64,000 nt of DNA from Monomorium pharaonis (lineage: Eukaryota > Arthropoda > Insecta > Hymenoptera > Formicidae). Made by a program: the position numbers and the translations under genes. Positions 11,776 to 25,086 of the stretch are shown here, piece after piece (positions within the stretch are counted from its first letter, which is position 1; each line of letters begins with the position of its first letter). The notes under the pieces are model-generated. The model searched no databases, was not told where the DNA came from, and worked only from the letters and a program-made list of their open reading frames with translations. Where the stretch lies: positions 2,976,001 to 3,040,000 of the forward strand of contig NC_050472.1 of NCBI RefSeq assembly GCF_013373865.1, in the 5' to 3' direction.

Positions 11776-14700
11776 TGGTACGGTCATTTAAGACCAAATT
11801 AGAGTCGTATGCGTTCCGTACTTCGTAAATCAAAGTTAACGTATTGCAAAACGGCTCGTTTTCTTCTGCCTTTGAATCTGTGTTCTTCATTTATCGACGC
11901 TACCTAATCATTGAATTAATATCTATATATTTCACAATTGTAGTATTGACTTGTCGATAAATAATGAAGAGAATGAGTTGCACTTTCGCGTCGTCGATTT
12001 ACATTTTAATTGCACACGGTGGCACGAAAATGTTAACCGAAATATTTATATTGATCGTATTAAATGGGCAATGTCTCAAGCAACTTAGCAGACGGTCGCG
12101 CCAATATATCAACGTCATCGTTCACGATAATTGGCCAACGTTATGCAGCTTGCACCTTTCGTGTTTTCGCAGAATTAAACATCGCGCGGCTGTATTGATT
12201 TTCAACATCTGCATATAACGCAAATTCCAACAATGCTATTATATCCCAAAAAATGTTTCCAAGAAATACATAATATTTTGGAAAATCTTAATAATAAATT
12301 TAATGTTTAAAATATCATATAAAAAAAAGTTATAAATCGCATAATGCACCACGTAAAATGTCGCAACAAATGTCCGTGAAACGGGAAGACTAGCAAATCC
12401 GTGTGCTGATCGACTCTTGATCTCGAGAACGTGTCGTGCATCATAGCTTTTCAGGCGCGTCGAGAAAAATGAATCGCGGCCAGCTTTTCCCTCCGGGGCA
12501 CGCACAGATTTCTCTCTCTTTCCGTTGCATTCATAATATTATAATCGCCCCGTGTATCCCGTGGTATTATCCGCGGGCAATCTTCTCGTTGGAGCTGCGA
12601 ACTCGCGAGAGCTCTCGCGAAAACTCCACCCGATTGGAAACAGATGATAATCAGGCTCGCTAATTGCCCTCGTCGGAAACGCCGCGGGCTACCAGCACTT
12701 AATTTACCACTTAGCCACGAGGCGATATATTGATGTGCGTGATAAAGGAGGGTTGGTGTTCAGTATGTCTTGGTTTTTAACGATACAATTTAGTTGCCGC
12801 TATCAGATCGATAAGTAGCTCGAAGGTGAGTCCGCGAGATCGAGACGGAAACGAAAGGAAAAAAATTTCGCAAACGAGCGTGTCCCAGCGATTAGGGTAC
12901 TTAACTTCAATTTTTGACTCCACTAAAGCAAAGCAGTCTAATGTCTGTCTTAAGACATGTAGTCCATTCAATGATTTCGAGAAGACATTACAATTTTGAT
13001 CTATTTGAATGTAAATACAGATTTTTTAAGAAATACCTATTATTCCGAGAGGTTGAATAACAACCTTGAGCCTGTAAATTAAAATCGTAGAGATGAAAAC
13101 AGGATTTTCGGGATTTCACCAGTCTCGCGCGCTTTGGGATCGTCGTGCAGATCTCTCTGTCCGATACCGTCCGCGCGCGCCTTATTTGCAAGCCGAGAAT
13201 AAAGCGGTTTTGTACCTTAGGGGATCTCTGCACGATTTCTTCAAATTATCATTACCATTATTTATCAACAAGTCGCAGAAACGACTCCGCGCGATCGGCT
13301 ATCACGAATACTTAATTAAGCGCATTACAATCGACGATTATTTACGCACGCGCGCCGAGTGGCTTTAATGAGGTTAATTAAAAATCTAATATTGCGGTGA
13401 GCAAACATTAATGATCTTGTACGCGTGCAATTATGCCGGTATCTCTTAATCCGGTAAACTATCCGATCGCCATTTATTAATATTTTATGATGCACACTTG
13501 CGAGGCATTCGATTGATGGATGATTGAAAATATAAGGTCCACTTTAAGAAAAGCAAGATAAATTAACTAACGGGACCGCGATAAGAAAGCCGGTATCATT
13601 TCCGATTTTTGTCTCAGAGATCGCGAGGCCGATCGCGGCGTGAATTATGTGAAATCCACATTTCCGATTGCAAGAATCCCTTTAACCTCGTCGCAATTTA
13701 TCATTACTAAATGTTCAAGAAAAAAGTGAGAAACGCTTGGGTTAGATCGATCGTTGTATTTATATACAAATTTCTTCCGTTTGTTATGAGACACTTCTCC
13801 AAGCTAAGGAGAGTTATCAGTTTTTACTCGTTCGACAACCGTTTCTTACAGAGAATAATGATAAGAGACAAATATAGATATGTATCGTTTAAAAAACATC
13901 TCAGTAGTACTTGTGATTTACCGATAATCCGCGAGATAATCAGAGATCACATAAAAAATGCTCGCAATCGTTTTCTTCCTGTGCGTCTATTTATGAAGCG
14001 TGAGGTACATCTGGCGCTCGATTTGCACCCCGAATTGTATCTTGATCACGATCAATCTGATATTTCACTCCGATGCGTCGCAACCGGCGGCGGTTACGAT
14101 TGCAATTGGTTGGCCAGGTCGTCGCCTGGTTGTAGCCTGGTTGCACCGGCCCGAGAATAGAAATCCTGTTTTCGGAGGACCCATAATCGTAAAAGCCGTT
14201 GCCAACCTGTTCCACGACTCTTACGGTGATTCTAGTACTGACCAGAGCCGGCGGATCAAGATATCCCCATGTTTTCTGTATAACCATTCGCCGATTTGAT
14301 TTGCCCAAGTGACAATAAACTACAAAGAATTCATCGCCGCTCCTCCGTAACTTATCGCATTATCGCTTTATTATAAATTTGGGACTTATCATATTCTACC
14401 TCGATAACGATGGTATTTCGATAAATTGATCGGCTACAACAATTAGCTACGAAAGTGCTGTTATTAATTTGTGCTTAATTATAATATATATATTTTCAGT
14501 TTAAGCATATTTTAGTTATTAATTCTAAAATATGCTTTAGTATAATTCTAATTAATAAATTAATATAATTGCATGGAAGAACGATTTTGCTAAAGAATCT
14601 AATAATTTAGTTGAATATATTATTTGAAAATAATTTTGTTAGACCATTAAAATAATTATATAAAATGTTTAAACTGATTGTTAAATTCTCTGCAGCATTT

Positions 14701-15961
14701 TTATACTTAAACTTCGCGCTTAAAATTATTTAATTATTATGTAGCCAGCTAAATTTTTTAATTTTTTAGCAAAACAGTTCTTTTCGCGTGTAAAATAATT
14801 TTATCTTTAATTTTTACGGCTTACATCATGCCCCCACTGAAACAGTCGTTTTTTTATTTGTACTTCGACTTTATTCGACAAAGTTCAACAACATACTCCA
14901 GACACTTTATACAAACCTCATAACAATAATGGCACCCATTTTGTTCTGGATCATTGACGTACACGTTGTAGTTCGGTTTTCAACCTTATTGCCATCTAAT
15001 CTCCAATATGCTTTGCAAGGAAATAGTCGACCACAGACGTTGTTCTACGGTAACTAGAGCCGAAGGGTTGTCAGATTCACTGATCGTCTTCCAAGTGCAT
15101 GGTGCTCAACAGAGCGAAGAAGGAGTACGAGCCTTTCAGGATCTATACGAAAAATTCACGATAAATCATCGATCGATCTTCCATGATTCAATCGCGAGCG
15201 ATAAACAACATAATTCGCGAGCGCATCGAAAAAAATCTACTGGAAAATCTGTGCAACAATTAATCAAAACATTACTTGAGCTCCAAATTATTTGAATCAC
15301 ATATCGTAGGTGTAATAATTCAAGTCACTTCATACACGGGAAAATCTTTAGAACGAGCCAGTGCTCGGCCATTAAGACTTCGTACCTCGATGGTGTCTCT
15401 AGGCATTTTGTTGCATCAGACAATTGCGCGACCATCGATTTAATATGCGGTTGTTCGCGAAGGATGGGCGGAGAACATGGTTCGCCTCTCTGCAAGTGCT
15501 AGAGGTGCGTTTTGCTCTTTGTGTTTTCTCTCAACTCTTATGAAAAGTATCATCCACATCCGGCATACCTTTTTCATCTCGATGTGCTTATGACTATCGG
15601 CATCAGCTTGCCACGGGCGAAAAGAAGCGGAATCGGCGCGCTTATGGAATGGCAAAAAATGCGTCGATACGAAAATAATTAACTTTCTGATGAAACTTTC
15701 TGAATTATCTAACTCGCGTGAATTATATTTTTGCCAGCATTTCGTTGAGTCGAATCTCGTTGGAAAGTTCGCGAGATCGTGAGAGAAATACGCTCCTATA
15801 AATTCAATCTTGCTTACCGAGTGCTGTCCTTTAATTTCGTTTTAATTACTACCATCTCACTTAATACTTTTCCATCGCGCGTTTACCAGAAGTACCACAT
15901 GGTATTCAACCGGTTCGAGGATACGATAGATTGGCGTTGCATTTTTTAAAGATGCACTCAC

Positions 15962-18637
15962 CGAGGTATACGTCTCCATGGATAAGGCGAAGAATACACC
16001 TGCTTTCAGCTTCACCGCTTTCTTCGAAAATATTAGAGACAGTATTAATAAACGACCAGTTTTGGCGGAAAGCTCTTCATCCCATTTCGAAAGCCATTGG
16101 TTTTGCGTCAACAATGCGCTCTGTAAAATTGTAAATCCAGCGTAATACGGAAATTCGCTTTAATTACTATATTATCCAGTTATAAATCCAATTAATATTG
16201 CCTTAATTATAGGTTCTAATTTTTTGTACATTGTATTAAATAAATTAAGTAAACACGGCTTTTTTAAATTAGCAGTATATAATTAAGTATAGATGGAAAT
16301 AAAAGTGTCTCGTATAATGTTTCTATCTTTAATATCGTATCGAATTCGGAATGTAATTTCGAAATTGCATATCAGATGTTAAAAAAAAAAAAATCATGTC
16401 ACGTGACTTCAAGTAACGGTAAATTACTAAATAGTGCTATTAGAGTAAAGCGAGTATTGCTGCGGAACGTGATCGCACCTGGTACAATACTTCGTTTCCT
16501 ATCCAACAGAAATAGAAGAGCTGCGAAAGGGCCGCCATCAAGTATACCATAAACTTGAGGATGTTGCTGTTCTGGCCTATAACCTGCTCGAAACAAAGCG
16601 AGGCTCTGATCACGATCTGATCGTAACTTGGCACTTTGACTTATCACGACTTACCAAGACAGCTTGGAAGCCGGTTAGGCAAATCATTGAGGTGCTCGAG
16701 ACTATCTGAACGAACATCCCGGCGCTGAAGATCTTGTTGAAGTCGCATATTACGGCGAGCAGGCGTTGATGATTGCGGATGGATCGCCCGAACCGCACGC
16801 TGAAGTCGCCACGGCGAATCGCGTCCGGAACATAATTATCCTTTCCGCAGTTGGCCTCAAACGTAAGAGATACTTCGTAACAAACGTTTCTACTGGTGGT
16901 ACCTGAATTGTCTCGCTTATCGATACCGTTTGGCGTCGCGTCGTGCTGGCGGTCGTTGCCACAGTTCTTAAAATGCGTGTTTAAGATCTCGAGCTGCACG
17001 AGAAACAGATTGCATAGATTGGTGAGAAGGCTGTCTATCCCGATGATGGCGGTCAAGCCGACGGAGACGGTACAAGCCTCGACGAAGAAGCCGATCCCGT
17101 GCCACGGATACACGGTCGTATTGAAGGGGTACCGCGCTCTGATTGGAAGCTCCCCATCCTCCACGGGCACGACGAACAGCAGAGAGATCACGAGGAAGAA
17201 GGCCAAGGTGCTAAACCCGTAGAAGGTCACGCGGGAGATCAGCAGATATTTGTCCACGATTTCGCCTTCGTCGCCAACTGATCAAATAAATAATTTAAAA
17301 TCATAATCATAAATATCAGTCGACCATAATCGCGTCTGGCAATTGAGAACAGAAAAGCTTCGGATTAAGAAGCAGCGATTCGAGAGGAAATCAATCAATA
17401 TACTTTTCACAGTCAATATATAATATTGGCATCTTTGCGTCTTACGGCACGTTTCGCAACGCGATATTACAATTAGCGAAACTTGATATGGGATTTCAAA
17501 GAAACGTCACGTGTCGCGGATGCATGTATCAGGTGTGATTATGCAAACTGCCGAGTAATTCTGCGTGAATGAGTCGCGTAGATCCTTAATCGCGTGTCAA
17601 GGGGAGATACGTCGCGAGGTCTGAGCAGAGACCGGCGGGAAAAATTCTTCGAGTGGTCCTGAATTAACGGAGAAGTCGATGAGCTACGATGGCCCTTTCG
17701 CAGTGTCCCTTTCGACGTGCGAGTCGCTCATTAAAACATAAAATTACGCGCCGTCCTGTCACCGTGTTTGCTTAACAGAGGCTATACATATTTATATGAC
17801 TTGACATATAAAGCCATTTACATGATATTTCACTCTTCCACAGAGATTAAAACAATTAAATATTTGATTAAAAACGGCTATAAATGGTAACATAGATATG
17901 TCAACAAATAGATATAAAAATGATATCGCCGATGGTAAAATTAGGCAATACCTAAAATAACTAAATAACATTTTGTCTAAAAATGATCGATAATTCTTGG
18001 ATTCTTTTGTTACATCAATCTTGCACATTTTAATGTTAATCACATGAATGTTGATAATTTTACTTACTGGGAAACTTGCAGAGTCGATTGCAGCCGTCAA
18101 TAGTTTCATGGAGCAATCGTACGATCTGCTCACGGCGAGTTTGGAAGATCATCACCTTGAAGAATACGACGACGATCCCGGCGAAGATGCAGCCGTCGTC
18201 CGTGACGATCGACAGGTCGTCGAAACTCAAGCAAATATCAGCGAATAGAGTCACCATAAAGACAAGTATGACCGCTAGGATAAATTTGTTGTACACGTGA
18301 TACAGATATCTCAGAAACCTAGATGAATTCGAGTCGAATTCGGCCCATAAGCCAATATACCTGCGTAAAATTGTTATAAGAGAAAAAGATGATATAGTAC
18401 AGGAAAATTAATTTAAATCGACTCGGGAATTGCGCAAATGGTGTGCGCAGATACGAGTGTACATTTATAAAATGTAACGAGATGCAATACAATCTTCTGA
18501 GATGATAAATGAATCAGTCAAGTCACGCCCACGCGCGATAAGATCTACAGCAGTTCTCACTTTAGATAGGTAAGATGTAGAGCGCTCAACTTCCGGAACT
18601 GTTCCAAACTGCGGCCAGTCGTCGTTCCCCGTGTCAT
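15962..18637 (-). CDS. Odorant receptor, insect 7tm_6 family
   Basis: A ligand-gated chemosensory channel subunit of the insect Or family, expected to act with Orco in antennal neurons. Five coding exons join in frame: 18637-18561, 18360-18068, 17277-16655, 16583-16479 and 16120-15962, giving 419 codons, close to the usual 390-430. All introns run GT to AG; the one at 16654-16584 is only 71 bases. The start was chosen because its 25 codons end in phase 2 at a GTGAGA donor and join to YIGLW, a typical Or motif before the first membrane segment. Several hydrophobic segments follow. CLTGFQ and FYFCWIGNEVLYQ mark the conserved C-terminal part, and FFALSMETYTS ends the last firm exon before a GTGAGT donor. 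The final short exon is uncertain; a candidate of 14 codons plus stop lies at 15686-15642 after a CAG acceptor. No stop or frameshift was seen, so the gene may be functional. Confidence 0.85.
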
Positions 18638-19464
18638 CCCTGCTACTCCGTTTCGTGTCCACGGCGACGATAAAGGACGCGCTGCGTATAGGGCATGGGA
18701 GGTCACCTGCGTCGCGTGGGTGCGATTCCTCGAGCGACGTATTGTCTACATCAAAGTACTCATTATCGAGGGTCGTTTGAATCCATTCTCCCCCGGGTTG
18801 CGCTAAAGAAAATTGCTCATGATAAACCGGGCGCAGATTGTACTGCTGTCCTTTTTTCCTCGAATTATAGACACTCGCTCTTTGCGGCGTTTCTTCCACC
18901 ACGCCAATAATTTAAGTAAATGGCGGTAATTACAATGCCGCTGCAATCCCGCGATTCGTTTCATTCCCAAGCGTCTGGTACTTTATCTGGTATAAGAGAC
19001 CAATATAGAAACAATTTATCAAACTGCTCATTCACAAGCGGTATAAAACGATCTGTCGTTTTCCACTTATGGAGAGTCGATTCGATTGAAAATTTAACAA
19101 TGTGTGTTTTGCTATAAGACGATTCCATTACCGCAGTACTGTCAGTTGTTTTACGATTGTAACGACATCGTGATTTATTGTTGATGCTAGAACGAGAAAA
19201 AATTGTTGAGAAATTTTTATAATTAAACAATTATTATTGAGACTTAGATATCAAGGTAATTAACTTTTTAAATTTGTTTTTAAATGCTTTAACTTTTGCT
19301 CTGATATATTTACTTTTATTTATTGTTAATTATTTTTGTTTTTATATATTTTCTTATTTGTTTTTTTATTTAATTTGCTATTATATAATTATAAAATTGA
19401 ATAAAAATTAAAGAATAATTATGGAGTTGCAATGTGGGTATTAAAAAATAATTTGACAAAAAAT
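18638..19464. other. Spacer upstream of the odorant receptor
   Basis: Presumed promoter side of the receptor gene. An open frame on the - strand (18902-18465) overlaps receptor exon 1 in another frame and shows no receptor features. Nothing else could be supported. Confidence 0.4.
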
Positions 19465-19536
19465 TTCCGGTACCGGGAATCGAACCCGAGCCTCCTGGGT
19501 GAGAGCCAGGTATCCTAGCCACTAGACCATACCGGA
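19465..19536 (-). tRNA. tRNA-Glu (anticodon CTC)
   Basis: 72 bases fold as a standard cloverleaf on the - strand. The acceptor arms TCCGGTA and TACCGGA pair fully, the anticodon loop carries CTC, and the T-arm has GGTTCGATTCC. The A and B box promoters are therefore intact. It is the first of four tRNA genes on the same strand. Confidence 0.95.
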
Positions 19537-19866
19537 TCACGGAAGATGGGGCATCTTTCTTCTATCTTACAAAATGGTTAGCTATTGCATATTATTACAA
19601 TAAATTTATATATAATTCATATTTTTATATATTATTTATACCTTTAAACATGGTACCATAGTTAGATAACTATAATGATATCTCACAGCAATCATGTAAA
19701 AATTCTCTTGGAAACTGTTAGTAATAAATGGAAAATTATTCTTATATTTTATATTCACAAATATAAAAGTAATATTATAAATAATTATAACAGTAGTTAC
19801 TATACTGCACACAATAACCACGTAAATAATGAAAAAAAAAAAGTTTTTTAAAAAGTAAAAAATATA

Positions 19867-19890
19867 TCCGGTGCCGAGATTCGAACCAGG
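19867..19890 (-). pseudogene. tRNA 3'-end fragment
   Basis: On the - strand, CCTGGTTCGAATCTCGG followed by CACCGGA resembles a tRNA T-arm and 3' acceptor half. The T-stem is mispaired and no matching 5' half lies upstream. It is most likely a decayed copy related to the neighbouring tRNA genes, but it could be chance. Confidence 0.35.
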
Positions 19891-20000
19891 AAAGTTCAAA
19901 TAACGTATGGTTTGCGGTGCTTCGAGCGTTATAATTATTAATTTCTGATACAAAAATAAAACTAAGTAATTACAAAGCTTATAACAATAGACAAAAAATT

Positions 20001-20121
20001 TGTCAGAAGTGGGATTCGAACCCACGCCCTCAGAGAGGACCAGAAAGCCCAGAAACCCGGTATTGAACCGAGAAGGCGTGAACCTTGAGTCTGGCGCCTT
20101 AGACCGCTCGGCCATCCTGAC
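20001..20121 (-). tRNA. tRNA-Leu (anticodon CAA), intron-containing
   Basis: 121 bases. The acceptor arms GTCAGGA and TTCTGAC pair, there is a long variable arm typical of Leu, and the T-arm has GGGTTCGAATCCC. The anticodon CAA is followed after one base by an intron of about 38 bases (20083-20046), the canonical intron position. Nuclear tRNA-Leu-CAA genes commonly carry an intron in animals. Confidence 0.95.
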
Positions 20122-20409
20122 AATTGACGAGAAGTCTCTTAATAATGCAGATGAAACGCACATGCTAAAATACACATGTTAAATTTATTTAAAGTAGAGT
20201 ACATACAAATAAATATCATAAAATGTTTGACAAAATGTGTACACAAATAAATTATATTTGCCATAAATTTCATAAAATAATCTTTCATTTACAAAATATA
20301 TGGGATTAAAGTTCTGTATTGAGAAAAAATTTGTATAAGCTTGTAAATAATTTAATTAATTATTTTCCATTGTATTGTTCATTTACGGCGTTTTTTCAAG
20401 CAAAAAATA

Positions 20410-20531
20410 TGTCAGAAGTGGGATTCGAACCCACGCCCTCAGAGAGGACCAGAAAGCCCGGAAAACTCGGTCTTGAACCAAGAAGGTATGAACCTTGAGT
20501 CTGGCGCCTTAGACCGCTCGGCCATCCTGAC
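20410..20531 (-). tRNA. tRNA-Leu (anticodon CAA), second copy
   Basis: 122 bases, a duplicate of the gene 400 bases away. The mature tRNA parts appear identical. The intron is about one base longer and carries several substitutions, so differences are concentrated where selection is weaker. Both copies keep acceptor and T-arm pairing and look functional. Confidence 0.95.
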
Positions 20532-20725
20532 AATTGAACTCGTCTTCCCTCAGATGAGTATTCAGTACTTTATATGTATTTATATTATTTATTAATATCC
20601 GCACTCAGATTATAAATTAATAATTTTTTTTATTATACATGTGTGTGTGTGTGTATGTGTCGTTTTATAGATACGCATTAAAAATATAAATAGTTTTGTT
20701 ATTTTTCCAAATTATATAACTTACA

Positions 20726-20730
<5 letters not shown>

Positions 20731-20756
<26 letters not shown>
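20731..20756. repeat. AT dinucleotide microsatellite
   Basis: About thirteen TA units between the tRNA-Leu and tRNA-Val genes. Confidence 0.9.
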
Positions 20757-20762
<6 letters not shown>

Positions 20763-20892
20763 AAGTTTGATTTAATAAATACAATAAAAATCAATTTAAA
20801 TTTGTACTTATTTATTATATAAATTTAAATTAATGAATACGTCAATTTTTAAATAAAAAAATTAAATCGTAATTGCAAAAAAAAAAAACAAC

Positions 20893-20965
20893 TGTTTCCG
20901 CCCGGGATCGAACCGGGGACCTTGTGCGTGTGAAGCACACGTGATAACCACTACACTACGGAAAC
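20893..20965 (-). tRNA. tRNA-Val (anticodon CAC)
   Basis: 73 bases with full acceptor pairing (GTTTCCG with CGGAAAC), anticodon loop CTTCACAC carrying CAC, and the T-loop sequence GGTTCGATCCC. No intron. It lies at the upstream end of the tRNA cluster. Confidence 0.95.
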
Positions 20966-23900
20966 CTACGGGAAACGTTGTTCTTGATAGGAAACATCTA
21001 GTGTAGTTTCTATAAGTTTTCCAATAATGTAAAATTTTATCGATATGATATTATTTTTTTAATAAGATTTTATAATATTATCGCATATATTATACCAAAT
21101 TTTTATATATAGAAAAGTCTATAACTCTCCAAATATAATTTAAATATTTTTCTCTCATATTATTCAAATGTATTATGTCAGGAATTAAATATAATTTATG
21201 GAAAATTAATATGTTAAACTCTTTATAATCGATAATTAATAACATCTAGATTGCTGGGAATAATAAATAATAATAATACATATAATTTACATAGAATTTA
21301 TAGATTAATAAAGAATACACAGAAAAAAATGCAATATAGCTAATAACATATGTGATTGCGGGCTGCCAACTACATAAAATACTCAATACAATATTTACTA
21401 TTAATGCAAGTACAATGTTGATACTGTGATAGCATATATTATTATATTGAGTATATCTGTAATTGGCAGCCCGCGATAACATATCTTATTGAATATATTA
21501 CTTTTTTTTCAGTGGATGTTAATAAATAAATTTGAGCACAATAAAGTTTACAACCATAAAGACGCTGTAATTTTTAGAAATACAAGATAGCACAGCAATT
21601 TAAAGAAATGCAGTGCTGTTATATCCGCAAATAAATCCGTGGGATTCAACACGAGGGAGGCATGGTCGGCACGTCAAAGATATTTCAGTATCCTTTGAAT
21701 TGTAAATTCTGCATGACATTAAATCGAGATTGTTCACCGTCGCTTCGACGGATCTGTGGAATTCGTACGGCATTTCTCTCTCGATTTTCGTCATGGTACA
21801 GAGATTTGCAGTCTCGGACAATGATATCGCGTTACGATAACGATTAAATCGCGGATCATATCTCTCGGATGTAGTCTGACGTGGTACCTGCATAGGTATG
21901 GCTCATTGATCGCCGTTACGTTTCTCACGTTTTCTCGTTTAACATTTTATCAACGGCAGCTAATACTACACGTTAGTACTTGAATCTGCAGTAGGCACGA
22001 ACGAAAGCACTTTTAACAAAAATCTGTAATAATCAATTAGAATTTTTATATTAAAAAATATGTGCCCACATAAATTTTCATACAGTAATCACAAAGGAAT
22101 GTGTTTTATGTATCAACTTTTATGTCATGTAAGTAATAATTAGCCTACGTGAATCTCGTCGCAAAGTAGCGATTCGTGCGCGTGCAAAAGCCGCAAAGAA
22201 CGTTAATTTCTCCTCTATTATTCTGAAATTTCACTCCAGGTGCAACGATTGTCTCTCCCCTGCGCCCTTTTCTCGAAACTCATTTAATATGACTCTTCTG
22301 CGAAGCACCTTCCCCGCGGCTGATTTTGGTCAAAGAGAAAAAGAGGACTTGTTTAAGAATTACTTATTTAAGAATTTAAATTACGTATAATAGGTATCCG
22401 ATAATCTCGCTAAAGAAATCAAATATCTAATATTCAATGTATTTGAGTGTAACTATAAAGTACGCATATCGTTCAATAACAGCTGAAAAAAATCGTATAA
22501 CTTCAATATATATAATATATTTAAACATTTCTCGAAAATACATATTTCTCTATAAAAAATAACTCCGCATCGATATAATTTAATTAACAGCAGCTGGTCG
22601 TGCAGCCGTTGAGTCACAAATTTATCGCCAGAATCAGGACTTTAGGAGCGCAAGAGAAAAAAGAAGCCGAGAAAATATATATAAGCATAGAAAGTCAGTG
22701 GACGACTTGTTCCTATAAAAACATTTGGATTACGGTACAGGCTTTTATTTATTAAATACGAAAGAATTCGGCCCACGTGCTTCCTCGTAAATTAAGAACG
22801 ATGCGGAAGTGAAATGCGGGTCGCACCTTGTAAAAGTCATTACTTCTCGTGAGATGAAATTGATCGGGATGCATCGAAAATTACTATTGTCCGGTGCTGC
22901 AGCAAACCCGTGTCTCCGATTTCCCCGAAATCTGTATCGACCTGCTGCAGCATTCGAGCATCGTAACGGTGCCAAGGCACTACGGTTGGTCGCGGATCAG
23001 TGCGCAGTCATCAAGTACCAAACTCCGCGTCGTCGAGATTACGCGCATCTTCAAGATAACCAACGCGGCAACCAATTCGTGGGTATCGTACCGTGAAATA
23101 CATACCTCTCGCCACTTAGCGGGCGAGAATTTGGGACGACGATGCTGATACCGATAACGTTGTGCAACGCACGCGCATTTGCACAGGCTCGTTCGAATGC
23201 GGTGGTACGACTCCGTCACCCTTGGCGGATATTGATGATGCGGATGCCCATTTATATTCCCATTTATTCACCGCTTCGACTCCGATAACACCTTGAAACG
23301 CTTTATAATCACGGACAGGTATAACGCGAAACTTACCGTGCTCGGTCACGGATTGACACGGATTTGACGTTTCTTTAACGAAAATTTGATAAGAGAAGTA
23401 ATTTTATTTTAATTTTCATTGATTGAATAGCAACATCCATCTCTCTCGCAATGTCCAATATTCGAATAAAAAAAAACATTCGTATATAGTTGTATTACCA
23501 AAAGGTCATGTGATAGGATTTATTCCGATTTAGAAAGTTAAACGTATAAATCTATTTCATCCTCGGTCACGTAGGCCGCACTCAACCTGTGAAAAGCGCT
23601 TTTTAGATAATTTAATCTACGAAAGCCAACTTTCAAGTATATGTAAGAGAAAAATGTAATTTTGCAACAAACTCTTGCTTACAGATTATCAACATGCCCT
23701 GGGGATAATCTATTGGTAGAAAGCTAAAAAGAAGTTACATAATATATTTCATTTATTTACAAAATTACAATAAATTATATGTCAGAAATGGACCGATTCT
23801 ATCTTAATCAAGCCAGTGTCATGGTAATGTCGAATCATCATGATGCTAAATAACAGTATTCTACGCCTAACTCATGTTAACTCTCGTTTAACTCTCGCTT

Positions 23901-25086
23901 AGCTGAAAAAATCAAACATTTTTTATAATACAAAAAATTTTAATTATATTTTACATATATATATATATATATATATAAATCTATATTATATAAAATTATA
24001 TTCACATTATATAAATTTCGAAACGTAACGTAATAAAATACAAAAATAAATTCATATATATATAAATTCATCATATATTTTTATATGTTTACTAGCATAA
24101 TGTCGATAGTGCGAGAGTTAGTAATACAGAGATCAATCATTTTTTTCAAATATATTTGAAATATACGAACAATACTAATTAGCCGCAAGTAATCGCGGAA
24201 ATGCGAGAAATATGCGTACTTTTCTTGATGTATTCAGGAAATACGACTGAGCAGTCCATTGTGTTGCATAAATCCTAACATATCCTAATCAGGCTCATAA
24301 CTATTAATCGCTACATTTTTTAATAGCTCAATTTTAACGATGTAATTTCCTGACTACATCCGTCGTCATCCAAAAGCCACCTGCTTGTGAAATTTAAGAG
24401 AATATACACAGCTTAATGTATAACAATTGAGCATCACTATACACGAGGCTCGCAGCAAACCTCTAAGCTTTCCTGTCGCATAAACCAGAACGAAGCGATC
24501 ATATCTTATTATTTCGTCAAGATGACACTTGCTACATCAATTGCTGAAATAATAACATGTTACGAGTGGCATGCAAATACGCTCTCGAGCGCGAACGAGG
24601 ATTTCCGTAGATATTACATCTAGATGTTAAATTATATAACCTTGGAACTATGCCCTGTAATAAATACAATATGAGTAAATTGCATGCAGTTAAATTCATA
24701 TCCAAGAATACGTCTCTTAATGAGTACACTTATCGTCAAACTTATTTTCAATTTGCCTAATAAACAAAAGTACTGAATATATCTATAAAATATCAATATA
24801 CACATATATATATATTCTATAAAAATACAGAAGAGGTAATTGCTTGACGCAGAGAAACCATTATCACATTACAATCTATGTAAGATCTAGAAGAGACTAT
24901 ATATTTTTAAAAAAACTTAATTTTTTATACAGTCCATCGTAAATACCTGCGACGAGGTATTGCGCGGAAACGTGACATATAAAACGAGTAAGTAATCTCC
25001 TCTTATAAATAAAAGATTTATAATAAAAGATTCAAATCATTTATAAATATATAATAAAAACTAAAGCTGGTACTCCTTAAAATACC
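20966..25086. other. Spacer between tRNA cluster and KIF7-like gene
   Basis: No gene was recognised. Open frames at 22.7-23.35 kb overlap on both strands without family features. On the - strand a GTAAGTTTC donor starts near 23339, so an untranslated exon is conceivable. AT repeats lie near 23957-23977, and a hairpin is listed separately. The end nearest 25086 should include the 3' untranslated region of the KIF7-like gene. Confidence 0.45.
21340..21490. repeat. Imperfect inverted repeat of about 60-bp arms
   Basis: The core arms GCGGGCTGCCAA (21358-21369) and TTGGCAGCCCGC (21463-21474) are exact reverse complements. The pairing extends inward through ACTCAATA/TATTGAGT and outward through ATAACATAT/ATATGTTAT with some mismatches. 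The whole could fold into one long hairpin of about 150 bases. It may be a small inverted-repeat transposon (MITE) or a hairpin RNA precursor. Confidence 0.7.

Larger units (their letters stand above)
10131..15641. other. Gene-poor spacer between the remote family copy and the odorant receptor
   Basis: No gene was recognised. The longest open frames (13711-14160 on +, 13991-14308 on -) overlap each other on opposite strands and show no family features. The stretch contains a TG microsatellite and a 35-bp tandem repeat, listed separately. Confidence 0.45.

Noticed and set aside
13711..14308. 149-codon frame on + overlapping a 105-codon frame on -
   Set aside because: Frames on both strands exclude each other and neither resembles a known family. 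Kept as unexplained but unsupported.
18465..18902. 145-codon frame on - covering odorant receptor exon 1
   Set aside because: The receptor exon is in another frame, with correct phase and the expected Or motif at the join; the longer frame lacks receptor features.
19636..20175. 179-codon frame on - in the tRNA cluster
   Set aside because: It runs through a tRNA-Leu gene and AT-rich spacer.
22745..23349. Overlapping frames suggesting a second receptor or other gene
   Set aside because: Read for odorant receptor and other motifs without success; a donor near 23339 alone is too little.
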